Of a DNA stretch of 64,000 bases, positions 45,131 through 57,500 are shown piece after piece; the first letter of the stretch is position 1; each line of letters begins with the position of its first letter. The DNA is from Fratercula arctica (Eukaryota; Chordata; Aves; Charadriiformes; Alcidae): the NCBI GenBank assembly GCA_947846985.1, contig CANTUZ010000004.1, forward strand, positions 47,043,672 to 47,107,671. The letters are read 5' to 3'. The notes under the pieces are model-generated. The model was given only the letters and a program-made list of their open reading frames with translations. It searched no databases and was not told where the DNA came from. Made by a program: the position numbers and the translations under genes.

Positions 45131-48100
45131 CCCTCCTCTGACTTCTATTTACTTGCTGGATTTAGTGGTTTCCTTTCTTTCAAGTCAAAAAAATAAAAAT
45201 AAAAAAAAAAACCCAAAATCAAGAAATAACTAAAACTGTCTAGAAAAAAATTAAGAAGGAAAGCTCCTCCTCTGCCCCTCCTCAGCAGGGCTGGGACTTG
45301 CTGACTGAGCCCTGAAGCTCTCCTGCTCCAGCGCTGAGAACAAGCGGGTTTGTTGAACATCAAGTTCCGTGGCAGACGCCTGAGCAGGCGCTGCTAAGGT
45401 CTACAGGGTGTCTTAAGTACAGCAGCCTTATCGAAAATGTTCCTTGGACAACATTTCACATCCTGATAACACCCCATAAAAAAACCCACCAAAATAAAAA
45501 GTCCTGCCTCCAGCTCTTACGTCATTGACAGCAAAGAGGAGAATCTGCACCATTCTTTCTAACAGCCCCACTGAGGATGTCATCAAACTGGATGAGCTTC
45601 TGCGGAACAGTTTGATTTCAATGCAACCACACTTCCCGGCAGAAAAATTGTCCATCCCATTCTCCTCCCTACGTGGTCCGCACAGACGGCACAGTGACTG
45701 CTCTGCTGGCAAAACCAGGAGGTGGCAACACATGGCCGCACAGCTGGCCAGGTTACAGAACCTGCCACCTCTGTTATGTGTCCCACCCCCATCTTCCAGG
45801 TCATCTCGTCATCCGCCATCTCCCACACCTGCTGGGAGACGCTGGTGTCCTCACACCTCCAGGGACTCTGTGGGTCTAGAGACAGTCCTCTGATTGCCAC
45901 CTCAAGTTAACCCCTAACCAATTTAAGCACATCGACACCACCCAGGCAGCCCTACGTTCTCCCAGAAGAGGGTGCATGGTTAACATAGACTCCCAAAACA
46001 TAAATAGCAAAAATCAGGTTTAATGAAAAATCGATGGTTTAGAAAATCAATGTAAAATTTTAAGGTTTAAAAAAATCAGGTCTTAAGGTTTAAAAAAAAA
46101 AATCAATGTCATTTTTTTTGGTCTACGGCCTTGAATAATCATAGATTAGAATGCTGTTTTCATTGCCTGGGGTTTTTAGATGTAACACTGAAATGAGGAG
46201 GCTCAGAAGTCGCATCTTCCTTCTCCGGCAAACAATGACTGTGCTCACAGGGTTGTTAAGTATGTATCAGTGTTAGCACAACTCTAATTAAAGCAGATCA
46301 TTACTTACACAGTGTTGCTCTGGTACTGATCTGTGAACACACACTGCACTCAAACTTTAAGCAGAAGTAGGAGACAGCTATTAGAGCTCATCTTTGCAAG
46401 CTCTTCGTGCTACTTGAGTACCACCTTAGCCACCAGCCTGGGTTAAAAGGTCTTTTCAAGTGAAAAACTAACAGCACGTTGCTTAATGGCAGGATCCATC
46501 GAGGAGCATGACACAGCGAGGCACAGAGGAGACAAATGTGTCCACAGCCATGAAACATTAGAGAAACTCTCTTGCATCGTACTATTTTTTGGTCGACACA
46601 AGGACAGACTGTGGGGCTGGCGGTGAGACTCTCCTCATTTGAGCTCCACAATTTCTCCAACAATAAATATTCAGCAAAAAGAAGGGATGATGGATGTTTG
46701 AAACTTCAGGTTTGGATTCTGGGTGCAGACAACAGGGTCCTGCTGCTTCTGGCTCCTTTTCAAGGATCCCCAGGCAGAGGGTCCCTGGAAGCTTATCCAC
46801 AGCCTCTGTCACAGCCAAGCGCCCAAGCTTGGAGTCTCTCATCCTTTTTGCCTCTGACTGGGCAGCCAGCAAATTACCTCTTGCTAGGAAGTGCTACTCC
46901 TCAAGAAAGCAGGGGATGATACGATCTTAACACCTCTGCGGAAATCTCTGGGATGAAGCAGGGTGGGCCATCCTTCCCAGGGATGCACTTCCACAACTTA
47001 AATATTGGAGCTTTTAAATTCTCCCATGAGCTGCAGCAGCTCATGTGGTTACGCTGCTGACACAGCACAGCGTCTGTCTTTAACATCAGTCTCTCAGCCT
47101 TTCCTGTAAGGAACCCTCTTAAATCAGTGGGGTAAATGCCCAGTTGTACCATGATGTGGGATCATCCCAGGTTTCCTGGGGATTTCAGATGCCTTAGGGT
47201 TTACATTGTTCTCATTCGGACCTTACATTTTTTCTTCCCTTCAAAAACTGATGGGCTAGATTCTGCTCTCAGTCTGCCTGAGGGAAGCATCTCCATCATT
47301 CAAACAGTTTTCCTTTAATATACTGAAAGTTTGACCTAATTTATTCAGCAGACAAATCCCAAGTAAACGGTTAATTTCATCACTAAATGGTATCTTTTTG
47401 TGGCAGGGGAGGGAAAAAAAAAAAAAAGCTCTGCAATCTCAAGGCTGACTGCACTTTAAAATCTTAGAAGGATAATGAAAATTGGAAATATATTTGCTTC
47501 CAGACTCTGCTCCTCTGCCAAACCAAGTACAAATCAGCGTATGACAGCATGCAACTCTACCTGCCCCAGGACCTCAAAACATATTTCCCTCCTCCCCTTT
47601 GCCGTGAGATGAGGCTGCAGTAATTTGTGGAAGAGTGCACTGCTCTGCAAGGCTGGCGTGTGGTGGTGAAGGAGGAACATCCCTGGGGATGCTTCCACTT
47701 GTAAAACACACATTCAAGGAGGCCATGCAGCAAGCGAGCCTTCGCACTGACTGTCCTTTTCTCTCCCTCTTCCTCCATCCAACTCTCCCATTTGAGGGGC
47801 CGTATTTCTCAGGGCGTGAATGGTTTCTTTCCACCCCTACATCAGTGCAGAACAACTCCTACAACCTCTCCGACAGCTAACCAGCCCCGGGTCCGAAAAC
47901 CAAGTAAAACACAGGATCTTTACCTTCAAAACTGGTGGTGGAATGCAGCCAGCTGGCTCGAAGCAGCTCAGCAGTACAGCTGAGCCGGGTGTGCGGTGCT
48001 TTTCCCAGCAGCAGGGTACGAGGGATTCACGCCAGCTCGCCAGATCCCATCCCACGGAGCTGCTCCCAGCCTGGCTGGGCACAGCTGGTGGTTTCTGCCC

Positions 48101-48334
48101 CAACGCAGGATGTCGAGCCGGCACCTGTGAGACAGTACAGGGGTTTGCCCTTTGAGATGTCCCCCCCAGCAGAAGCGCACGCTTTTCCACAGCAAAAGCA
48201 AGTCTATTGCAACCACCTCTCTGAGGAGCGAGGAGAGACTGGAGCACTATCGCAGCAGTAAAACTCAAAACAAAGTTAAACCCGAGCCGCCAACGCAGGG
48301 GTGCCCACCAGCATTAGGGGAATGACTGAGCCAG

Positions 48335-48670
48335 GGTGCCAAACCCCAGTCCTTGGCCGGGGGGGGAGGTGGGGGGGACGGCAAAACCCCCAGACCCTGG
48401 GCTGCAAAAACTCCAACCCCTAGGGTGCCAAAATCCCACCCACCGGGGGTCAAAAACCCCAACGCTCGGGGTGGGGTGGGGGAGCAAAACCCCAACGATG
48501 CTGGAGGGCGTATCCCTCCCTGAACCAGCCCGGAGCAGGGGGAGACTGTCCGGGGAGGGGCTGGGGGTGTCCTGCCCGGGAAGGGGGTCTGTCTTGGAGG
48601 GGGGGCGGGGGGGGGGGGTGTCTCTGCCCGGGGAGGAGGCAGTGTTTGGGGGGTGTCCTTCGGGAGAGGG
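48335..48670. repeat. G-rich minisatellite-like cluster with long G-runs
   Basis: From 48335 to 48505 there are about six imperfect units of roughly 22-25 bp, each with a core like GCAAAACCCCAA preceded by a G-run (cores near 48339, 48381, 48404, 48426, 48449 and 48484). From about 48540 to 48670 a second family repeats around 'tgtcctgcccgggaaggggg'. G-runs of 5-13 are dense on the plus strand. The open frames here on both strands result from the base composition. Confidence 0.65.
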
Positions 48671-48685
48671 GGTTACAGGACCTAC

Positions 48686-48960
48686 CTGAGGGGAGCCTGC
48701 TGGAGGAGGGGGGTCCAACCGGGAGGGAGGAGCGGGGGCAGCCCTGCCCGGGGATGGGGATGCCGGCGGCGGCACTTGCCGGCAGCGAGGCGCCGCTGCA
48801 GCCCGCCTCCCGCGGGGGCCGACAGCCGGGGGAGCCTCCGCGCTCCTCCGCGCTCCTCCGCCCTCCTCCGCCCCGCTCCTCCGCCCCTCTCCGCGCCGGG
48901 AGGCTTTTCACCCCTCCGGGCTCCGTGGCTCCCCGTGGAAACGGTGCATTTTGCTGCGTT
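48686..48960 (-). promoter_or_regulatory. CpG island; candidate promoter and 5' exon of the receptor gene
   Basis: This stretch is very rich in CpG (for example CGGCGGCGGC, GCGAGGCGCCGC and repeated CTCCGCGC), against an AT-leaning surround. On the minus strand a consensus donor CTCAG|gtaggt sits at 48686/48685, which would end a noncoding first exon feeding the acceptor at 42661. No plus-strand gene follows to the right. The link is inferred; a plus-strand lncRNA promoter is the alternative. Confidence 0.5.
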
Positions 48961-49012
48961 TAAACCTACCCCACAGCAGCTGCACGGGCACGGCAACGGC
49001 ACAAACGGATAA

Positions 49013-49034
49013 TTTTTTTTTTTTTTTTTTTTTT
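49013..49034. repeat. Poly-T run
   Basis: About 22 T immediately right of the CpG island; a simple homopolymer. Confidence 0.9.
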
Positions 49035-49963
49035 GAAAAAAAGAGGCGTGCAATCGGAGTGGCTTCCCTGTTGCTAAAAGCAAAGGGGCGCTTTGTTCAT
49101 AAACTAAACCAAACTGCTAAAAAATCCCAGACTTAAAGAGGAATCTGTTAGCACTAGCGCTGCTGAGATGTTCCCTGCCCAGTCCCTCTTTGCCTTTTCG
49201 GGAAGGCTGCGAGGGGCTCGGTGCCATGGAATGGTGGGCGCTGGGTTTTGGAGCAGAGCTGGCCAGGTGGGAAACTGGGCACTGGGTTGTTCGGGCATGT
49301 CCCTTGGGGAAACCCGGCTAACTTGCCTCCTTGGAAAGGAGAGGTCCTCCTCCCAGCTGCAGGTCTGGGCTCGAAGGACTGACTGTCACCTCTTGGACTC
49401 CTCGGGGAGCTGACTCAGCTCAATGGTCTGGCAGAAAATTAACTCGGCAAGAAAAGGTACAAAAATTGGGTTCTTTGGGTGCTTGGGTGAGTGTCATACA
49501 TGAAGCTGGGAATGTGTTAACCTCATCCATAGCTCCTGTTCTAAAATAACCACTCAAATCACACCCAAACACATCAACTTTTCACCCTTGCTTGCTGTCA
49601 CCAGAAACTCCCTTTCCTTTCTCACTTGTTTTCCAAAGACAATCACTAAGTTTTTGGACTGTGGTGTCACCCATCACCAAAAATGCCCTGGTAGAATTTT
49701 GTCAATGAGTCTGGAGGGGAGACCTCTTGAGTAGGCTTGGTGGAAAATAAGATTTACTGTCCTCTCCCTGGAATAGCTCAGCTCTTGGCTGGCCATTGGA
49801 CTTTCAGGTTTCAAATTTGTGTTTGACATTAACAATCAAACTGTGACAGATGAGCATGTTTGGAACATTTTATGTCATATTTATTGGTTCACAAATAGCA
49901 GATTACCCTTTGAAAGTAATAAAATCTACTTTAATTGATGCTTTTCCACTCCAGGAATGCAAA

Positions 49964-50030
49964 GGAAGGAAGGAAGGAAGGAAGGAAGGAAGGAAGGAAG
50001 GAAGGAAGGAAGGAAGGAAGGAAGGAAGGA
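49964..50030. repeat. (GGAA)n microsatellite, about 16 units
   Basis: An essentially pure GGAA tetranucleotide run of 67 bp. It makes artefactual Lys-Glu-Gly-Arg ORFs on one strand and Leu-Pro-Ser-Phe ORFs on the other. Confidence 0.97.
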
Positions 50031-50590
50031 CACAATCATCTCTGTGTTTTTCACACAATCTCATCTCTGTATTTTTCTTTATAAGTATAAAATATTTTTT
50101 ATAAAGGTGGAGAAATAAGTAATGCATGGATTAGAGTATTTTGTGAATCTAGATTAATTTTATTACTTTAGTCAACATAAACTGTGTGTTTCTGAGGAAG
50201 TCAGTTTTGACAACTTGGGTGTAACGTACTTTAACATTGCTGTGTTTAAACTTATAATTTACATTTCATTTTTTAAAAAAAGGCTTTTATAAAACTTGAA
50301 ATTTGAGCAAAATATTTTATTTCTGATCAAAAATGACAAATTTCAAACACAAAGAGAACTTTTTTGTACTGTTCACCAGTTCTCTTTGCAAACTGAGCTC
50401 TTGCAGCCACTTTCTGACCTCTTCCTTCACACTATTAGTGCCACTGAGCCAAACGAGAGCACCTGACCAGGGAAGATAAGCAAAGGGGAATATGTTATGA
50501 TAAAAATAATTTACAGATTGAGGGGTTTATTAAAAATCTTGTACCAAACTCTGTTGTTTCTCCAGTTCTGACAAGCAAACATCAACAAAT

Positions 50591-50665
50591 AGAATTAAAT
50601 TATATATATATAAAATACATATCAATTATATATTATTTTTATATATAATATATATATAAAAATAC
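50591..50665. repeat. AT-rich low-complexity / (TA)n tract
   Basis: Interrupted TA repeats (TATATATATATA and TATATAATATATATATA blocks) that can fold back on themselves. Confidence 0.9.
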
Positions 50666-50752
50666 AGAAACAAGAAAAAACTTGTAATTTTAAATAATGG
50701 CTAATTTATCTTTTTCTCTTTTTTTTGACAGAACATTCCTAAATCATGCTTT

Positions 50753-51535
50753 TTCATAGAATCACAGAATCATAGAATAGTTTGGGTTAGAAGGGACCTT
50801 TAAAGGTCATCTAGCCCAAACCCCCTGCAATGAGCAGGGACATCCTCAACTAGATCGGGTTGCTCAGAGTCCTGTCCAACCTAACCTTGAATGTTTCCAG
50901 GGATGGGGCATCTACCAGCTCTCTGGGAAACCTGTGCCAGGGTTTTACCACCCTCACTGTAAAAAATTTCTTCCTTATATCTAGTCTAAATCTTCCCTCT
51001 TTTAGTTTAAAACCATTACCCCTTATCCTACTGCTACAGGCCCTGCTAAAACGTCTGTCCCCATCTTCTTTATACGCCCCCTTAAAAAGTATTGACGGCC
51101 CATGACAAGATCTCCCTGGAGCCTTCTCTTCTCCAGGCTGAACAACCCCAGCTCTCTCAGCCTGTCCTCATAGAAGAGGTGCTCCAGCCCTCTGATCATT
51201 TTTGTGACCCTCCTCTGGACTTGCTCCAACAGGTCCATGTCTTTCCTGTGCTGAGGACTCCAAAGCTGGACACAGTATTCAAGGTAGGTTCTCACCAGAG
51301 CGGAGTAGAGGGGCAGAATCACCTTTCTCGACCTGCTGGCCACTCTTCTTTTGATGCAGCCTGGAATACAGTTGACCTTCTGGGCACATTGACAGCTCAT
51401 GTCCAGCTTTTCATCCACCAGCACCCCCAAGTCCTTCTCAGCAGGGCTGCTCTCAATCCCTTCATCCCCCAGCCTGGATTGATACAGGGGGTTGCACCAA
51501 CCCATGCGCAGGTCCTTGCACTTGGACTTGTCGAA
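50753..51535 (-). mobile_element. CR1 LINE, 5'-truncated, with open ORF2 C-terminal frame
   Basis: On the minus strand it contains a 185-codon open frame (51580-51023), most of it the end of the CR1 reverse-transcriptase ORF ([78 protein letters not shown]). It then reaches the 3' tail, seen on the plus strand as ATAGAATCACAGAATCATAG at about 50756-50775. The first residues of that frame, beyond about 51535, do not look like CR1, so the 5' edge is there. The unbroken frame implies a fairly young copy, but one truncated on arrival. Confidence 0.93.
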
Positions 51536-54500
51536 CCCTCCTTTTTCTCCACCTCTATTTCCCTTGAATTCATAGTTCAAAAACCCCGAAAGAACTCGCT
51601 TCTGTGCCTAAATTAGAGTTAATTGGTCATTACCATTACCACGGGCCGGAGGTGGCCGTGTGGCAGCAGCTGCCGCTGTCCATGGTACCGGCGGGGCGCG
51701 CTGCCCTTCCCGGCGCGCAGGGACTCTGCCTCGCTCAGCCAACAGGACCTTCCTCTCGCTGTGGCTTTCTTTGTCTCTGTGTAATCTAGGAAGGCTGTCA
51801 GACTCGAATAATAGAGTTTTTACAGAGTAGAGAGTAATAATAAAAGCCGGTAGTTCTTCAAGTGTAATGGCACCGATCCCAAAAAACTGACAAAAAAGAT
51901 AGATAACACCTCAAGACGATGCAGCAAGTGTTTTGGAAAAAGTGCTGCAAATGCTGTGTCAACCACTCATATTAATGTCACCTGTCATCGATATGACCTG
52001 TCAGCATGTCACAAACCGTCAAAAAACATGGTAATATTTAATACTTATTGTAATTTCTAGGATATTGTCAAGCACGAATTTCCAGGATTTTATCTCATGG
52101 GTTGCTGGGGTTTTGTTTTTACATTATACGCAATGCTACCTGGAAAGGGAGGAGTGAAAAAAAAAATGAATTTAATTGACTTTCTGATCTTGGCAACAAG
52201 AAGTGTAATAGGAAATGTGCATTCCAGCATCTTTTGCACATCAAAAGCAGCTTGATCTCCAAAAATCTGAACAGTAGGAGAGCTGTATTCATGCAGACAC
52301 CAAGGTACAGCCAAAGGTAGAATGCAACAAATTTCCTTAAATTGGCAAATAAGAGGGTATGGGGTGTGGAATACTCAGGAATGCTTTGAGGCTTCATTTA
52401 CCTTTGGTACCCACTTGGAAAACATTGTTTAAATCCCTGGGAGGGGGGGAAGGATCTTGGATGAATGTGTTATGTTGCCAAGTGGAAAGATACAGGGAAA
52501 CACTTTCCTCAGTGGGTTTTAGACATCAGGTCTTCGGCAGTGGGGATACTGCAATGGCATATGATAACCCCATCACGCAAATATATCTGCCAAATGCACA
52601 GAGAACAGCAAATAAAAAAAGGCCTGTAAATCACACAGATTGGGTAAATAGGCACATAGGAGTGGCAGTTTTGTTTTTGTGTCTTCTCTTTCTTTGACTT
52701 TTTAAGGGGAGCCTGTCACGATGGTACTGCCCCTTGTTCAGCACCTTTCTCAGGGCAGCTGCATGAAAGGTAGAAGGAAGAAATGAACATTTGTTTTCCT
52801 GTCTGTCTTGATTTAGCCAGGTGTGAAACTGCTCAAACAGTTGTCTCTACCGTTAAATAACTCTTTAATAACTCTGCTGAGTGACAGGGTTTCTGAACAG
52901 AAGCCACCAAAGTCACTTGCTAACCACTGCTTTTCTAGCAGCACTATGGATCAGAGGCAGCTGCCTCCAAGGTGTGATTTCTGTCAGGTTGCATTAGCCT
53001 GCTATGCTTGATTTCTGTATAAATGGTGTTAGTCATCAGCTCAAGCAATGAAGTTCCTTTGACACATGATACCTGCTGAGCTCCCTGATTGTGCTTTTTT
53101 AATATCTTATGTGCTGTTGTGTCTGAGACGTTTCTTGTACTTGATGAATTCTATCTGACAATTTCCCTTTCAATTTTCCCTCATCAGACCCCATATCTTT
53201 ATATTTTCTCTTTCAGGTGGGTTTTGTAATCCTTCTACCTTGATATATTCACTCCTAAAATGAACATCAAGGGGTTACTCCTATTGCCTGCTGCAGGCAT
53301 TCAGCTCAGCTGTTCTATGCTGCTTCCACTTGCCCCTCTGACCCCAAAAGTGGTCCCACTTTTCTCCAATGGCTGTGTAGGGGATATACACTCCCAATAT
53401 TTCCTGTCTCAATTGTATCTAATTTATATTCTGGAAGTAAATAATACAGATACTCCCGCTGGCCTTCCGCGTTTGGCTTCTAGTAATGTCTCTGATAATA
53501 CACTTCTAACCCTGCAAACACCTCCATGTGTTTGTGCATGCCCTAGCTGAAGTGTAGCCTGTGTCATTCTGTTGGAAAATCAGGGTCCTCCTGCTTTTCA
53601 AAGAAACTAGAAATCCCCAAAACATTCATAGTGCAATCCATGGGAATTACTGGAGCCTGGGGTAGAGTTTCTCAGGCACTTATTTTCATAGCACTCATTA
53701 ATTCAAGGCAGGAAGATGGATATATAGTTATTGAATTATAGAAAGAATAAAAGAAAAACAATCCTTAAAATTTAAACTATCTCAAGGCAGTAAGTGTTTT
53801 TAAGCATCAGGAGGTTTTTATGGAAGTGCTCACTGGTTTTGGTCTTATGGGCAATTTTGGGTCATTGGATCAATCCCCCTTGGAGAGGAAGAAGAGCAAC
53901 TGTAATTTAAAAACTCCAAAACTCAAACTCTAAAATGCAGAAGTCTCCCATCCAAGTGCTAATCCAACCCAGTCCTTCTTGGTGTTGAGGATGCAAATGT
54001 AATCTCTGACAAAGAGCAGGATTTGACAGCTGCAACAGAGATCAGGGCAAGGAGGAGGGCTATTTTGCAGGGGAACTCCTGAGGGTCTGTGTGACCCATG
54101 TTGAGAGGACAGTGTATCCTTGGTAGCTGCTTGTTCATGAAAATGAGTTTTGAAATCCTTATTCTGTTGTTCTACATGAGCGTCTCATTGGTACAAACAA
54201 GCAAAGTGCAGTTGCCAGAAGGACCTGTGGTCACTCTCCCCATACCTCTGCTTACAACCCCTCAACTGCAGGGCTGTAGGTACTGAAACAAGTTAATTAA
54301 TATACGGAATTATGCATCCAAATTCTGTTCTATTATGGATTCTCCCTTGAGCCAGAGAATAGTTTGAGGCTTGTAAGCTGTAAAAACGTGTTCAGAAACA
54401 GAAATGACATAGCACTGCCCATGACTTGTAATGGAGACTGTTCCTGAACGCTCTTTAATGTTTGAATTGCTCCTTGTGGCTTTATTTCAGCCACACTCAG

Positions 54501-57500
54501 GTGTTACTCCACACAGCAGCGAGCAGCTCCAGCTGAATCTTCATCACACCTTGGGGAGACCTTGGTGTTTTATCCCATAGAGTAATAATAGATCTGATGC
54601 TGCCAGATCACAATCCTTTCACACTGACTGATAATCCAACAGCCATAGTTATGCCTGAGAGATCCTATAATTCAAATAGAGGTATCTAAGGCTGGCAGGA
54701 AAATATCTCTGAGTTTACATGAAAGCAATCATGATTTTTACAGTAGGACCAGCTGTTACATATCAGGAGACTTTCTGGGAACTTTGGTTAGCTTGCATTG
54801 AAGTGTGCATGTATCTGCTACATATTCTAACGAAATTGCTTGCTCACATCTCTGAAGTGGCTTGTTTATCTCTTTGCAGCTGCTGGGCAGACGCCTTCTA
54901 TTTGTGTGGGAGATTTCTCCAGAAATTTGATGGTACTTCTAAGCAAAATGTTTTTGCCTGTAAAAGGGCATGTCCTAGTTATCAGATGGTCAGGTTTTCA
55001 ACATGGGCACACTGCTTTCCCTTGTTTATACCACTGCACTTTCACCTGAGGATCACGGTGTTTTGCAAACAAAAGCCCATTGTCAAGAAGGAGCATTGGT
55101 ATTTTTACCCTTATGTTAATGAGGAATAAACCGAAACCCAGTGAGTAAGACCGACATTCCCCAAAGCACTCTCTAATTATGGGCACCTCCACTCCTAAGC
55201 GTCCAGATTGGGATACCTTGGTTGGGTTTGCAGTGGGGTTGTGTAATTAAGTCTTGCGTGTGCTTTGGGTTCTCAAAGACCTTCAGAAAATTCAAGCCCA
55301 AGAGGTATGAAGCTGTTCAAACTGAGTCATCAGAAATGAGTGGACATTTTTGTAAACCGCCGTTGCTTGCCAAAAACTGCATAATGACCCAACGTCATGG
55401 TCTGAAACAAAAACTGTGAGTTCTGTGTGTTAACTATTAGGCGTTTCTGATGTGTGAGAGGGAGAAAAATATAAATTTAGTCAGAAATTACACTGAGTAA
55501 GCACTAGGGATCTGTTGCAGAGACCATGTAGGGGAGTTGCAAAGGCATTTGTTGACCTTGGAAGAAAAGGCCCCCAGTGGACACAGTGATATGCAAAACA
55601 GTGTCCTGAGAGGGAGGAGAGCACTGAGGGCTCACAGGCAAAACAACTGGTGGAAAAAAGACAGTATATCCTACACACCGTATCAGGATGCAGTATCTAT
55701 TTGAATAGCTTTGGTATTTTCACTTCTTTCCAACAATTCTGTTTCATGTGTCTATTGTTTTTCTAGTAACAGCGCTGAAATTATTTTATAACTCATTGGG
55801 AAAAAAAAAAAAAAAGCCATCTGAGAAACTTATCATTGAAACCACTTGTCAGGCTGGAAAAAGTTGCCAAAGAAAATTTTCTTTTCCATTTTTATTGTTT
55901 TTCTGACAAGCTGGACAGGGGCTGTTTTCTCTTGTGCTGCAAAATCTAATTATATACATACATAAAAAAATAGACGGCACTAACCATTTGTCTCGCGTGA
56001 CTCACCACTGTCTTTCCAAATGTCATAAATGCTGGCAAGAAACCTACAACCACGAAGCACATTAGTGTCTCACAAGGCTGCTTGGCTTGATTACAGGCTG
56101 GCAAGGATTAGGCTGAGTAATTGGGAGAAGATGGGAGGAAGATTTCACTGGGCATCTGGGATTATTGTGTGCTGGAAACATTGCAGAAGAAAAACCACCG
56201 AGAGACAACCTAGTGCCTTCAACGGCAAGCCCCATCACAGGGTGTTAAGGTTTGTACAACCCAGACATAAAGAAACAGATCATTGTCCAGGTGGAAGAGG
56301 AGACACCCACATTTGGCAACACCTAAAGACAACAATGTCTTGGACACAACCATTCCCTGGGAATGGCTTTCTTCTCATGCACTCTGTTACTGAAGCAGCC
56401 ACAGAAACCAAAGCCCAGACCTACTCCTACTGAGTCTCTGCTATCATAACTTTAACTTCTTGCCCCGGATAGACCTTGGGAAGCGTGCTGAATGGGACAA
56501 GCTACACTTGTATCGCAAACACAATCTGAGTGCTTCTCTGGGGTTGCCGTGCCTTAATCAGGCTGTCCGGTTCTAACCCAGGAGGTCAAATTTAGCCTTG
56601 CACCTAAAATAAAGGACTGTGAAACTGTAACTTGGGCCTTCTGTTTTAAAACAAAAAGTGGACCCCTCTCTGGATTACATCGTCATGGCCATCTCCTGTG
56701 CAGGGGTGAGGCTGATGCCTGAAAGCTCTGCTCCGGACTAGGCGGTGGGGAAGAGGGTTTCCAGTACACCATGGTGGGACCCCAGACATCCTCACCAGCA
56801 TACACCTTCTCACATGGCTGCAGACAGTGCTGCACAGTAAGTGCATTTTGCTTCCTCACAGACCTCACTGGAAGATCGGGGTCCCACTGGGTGGTACAGC
56901 ACAGCTGCTTCTCTGCCCTGGGACCACATGTCGGGGCAGACCAGAGCCAAAGAGAAGTGCATTGGGCTGAATAGAAGATGGGGCTAAAACAGTAAGTCTC
57001 AGTCTCAGAGCATCAGACACAATGAATCTGCTATAGACAGCCTTAACAAATAAATACATAAATAAAACGTCAAAGTTACTTCTGAAACGCTGGAGAACTT
57101 TGAAGAAACTCATCCCTTCGGAGCAAGGTGGGCAGCGTATTTCTGGAACACAGTGTTTCTTAAATGCTCTTCCCCAACATTCATGGCACTGATTTGCTGG
57201 CACAGATACTGGTGCCAGGATCCTATCTGTTCCAACAAGAGCCATTCTCATTTCAATTTTGCAACCCCATTTGAAAATGCATCCCCTTGCTGTTTAATTT
57301 CCCATCCCCAGAGCGCAGCGCTCGGTCTCATTCACATGCACAGCATTTCCCTGTGCGGTTCGAGCCAGGGCTGGCTGCTGAGCTGTGAAATGTGTGTGCT
57401 TCCACACCGCCGGCTCCTTCCGATGTGCCTGGAGCAAAGACTTTATCTCACTGGGTGACGTCAGGATGGTGATGCCTGATTTTCGGAGAAGATTCAGAAT

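Larger units (their letters stand above)
42662..48330. other. Noncoding stretch upstream of the receptor coding exons
   Basis: Read as 5' intron of the receptor gene, if the CpG island at 48.7-48.96 kb is its promoter. It holds a CR1 tail (43093-43155), an ancient CR1/L3-like LINE (about 43960-45130), A-runs at about 42972-42990 and 47407-47427, and AT-rich low-complexity sequence at about 46020-46120. ORFs at 45525-45900 and 47820-48268 on both strands look random. Confidence 0.6.
49035..50752. other. Noncoding stretch with simple repeats
   Basis: No gene was recognised. The GGAA microsatellite and AT-rich tract are listed separately. Two near-identical copies of about 24 bp (CACAATC..ATCTCTGTGTTTTT) follow the microsatellite at 50031-50078. 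Confidence 0.7.

Noticed and set aside
45525..45900. ORFs of 105-122 codons on both strands
   Set aside because: No domain recognised and composition is ordinary; treated as noncoding.
47837..48268. 143-codon minus-strand ORF next to the CpG island
   Set aside because: No recognisable protein; possible donor at its end (about 47928) is not enough to call an exon.
48314..49083. Pro/Gly/Arg-rich ORFs of 105-153 codons over the CpG island
   Set aside because: Result from GC-rich sequence with few stop codons and tandem repeats; frames are open on both strands.
49850..50127. Lys-Glu-Gly-Arg and Leu-Pro-Ser-Phe repeat ORFs
   Set aside because: Translations of the GGAA microsatellite.
54719..55129. 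136-codon ORF
   Set aside because: Cys- and Phe-rich without any family likeness or splice context; probably chance.
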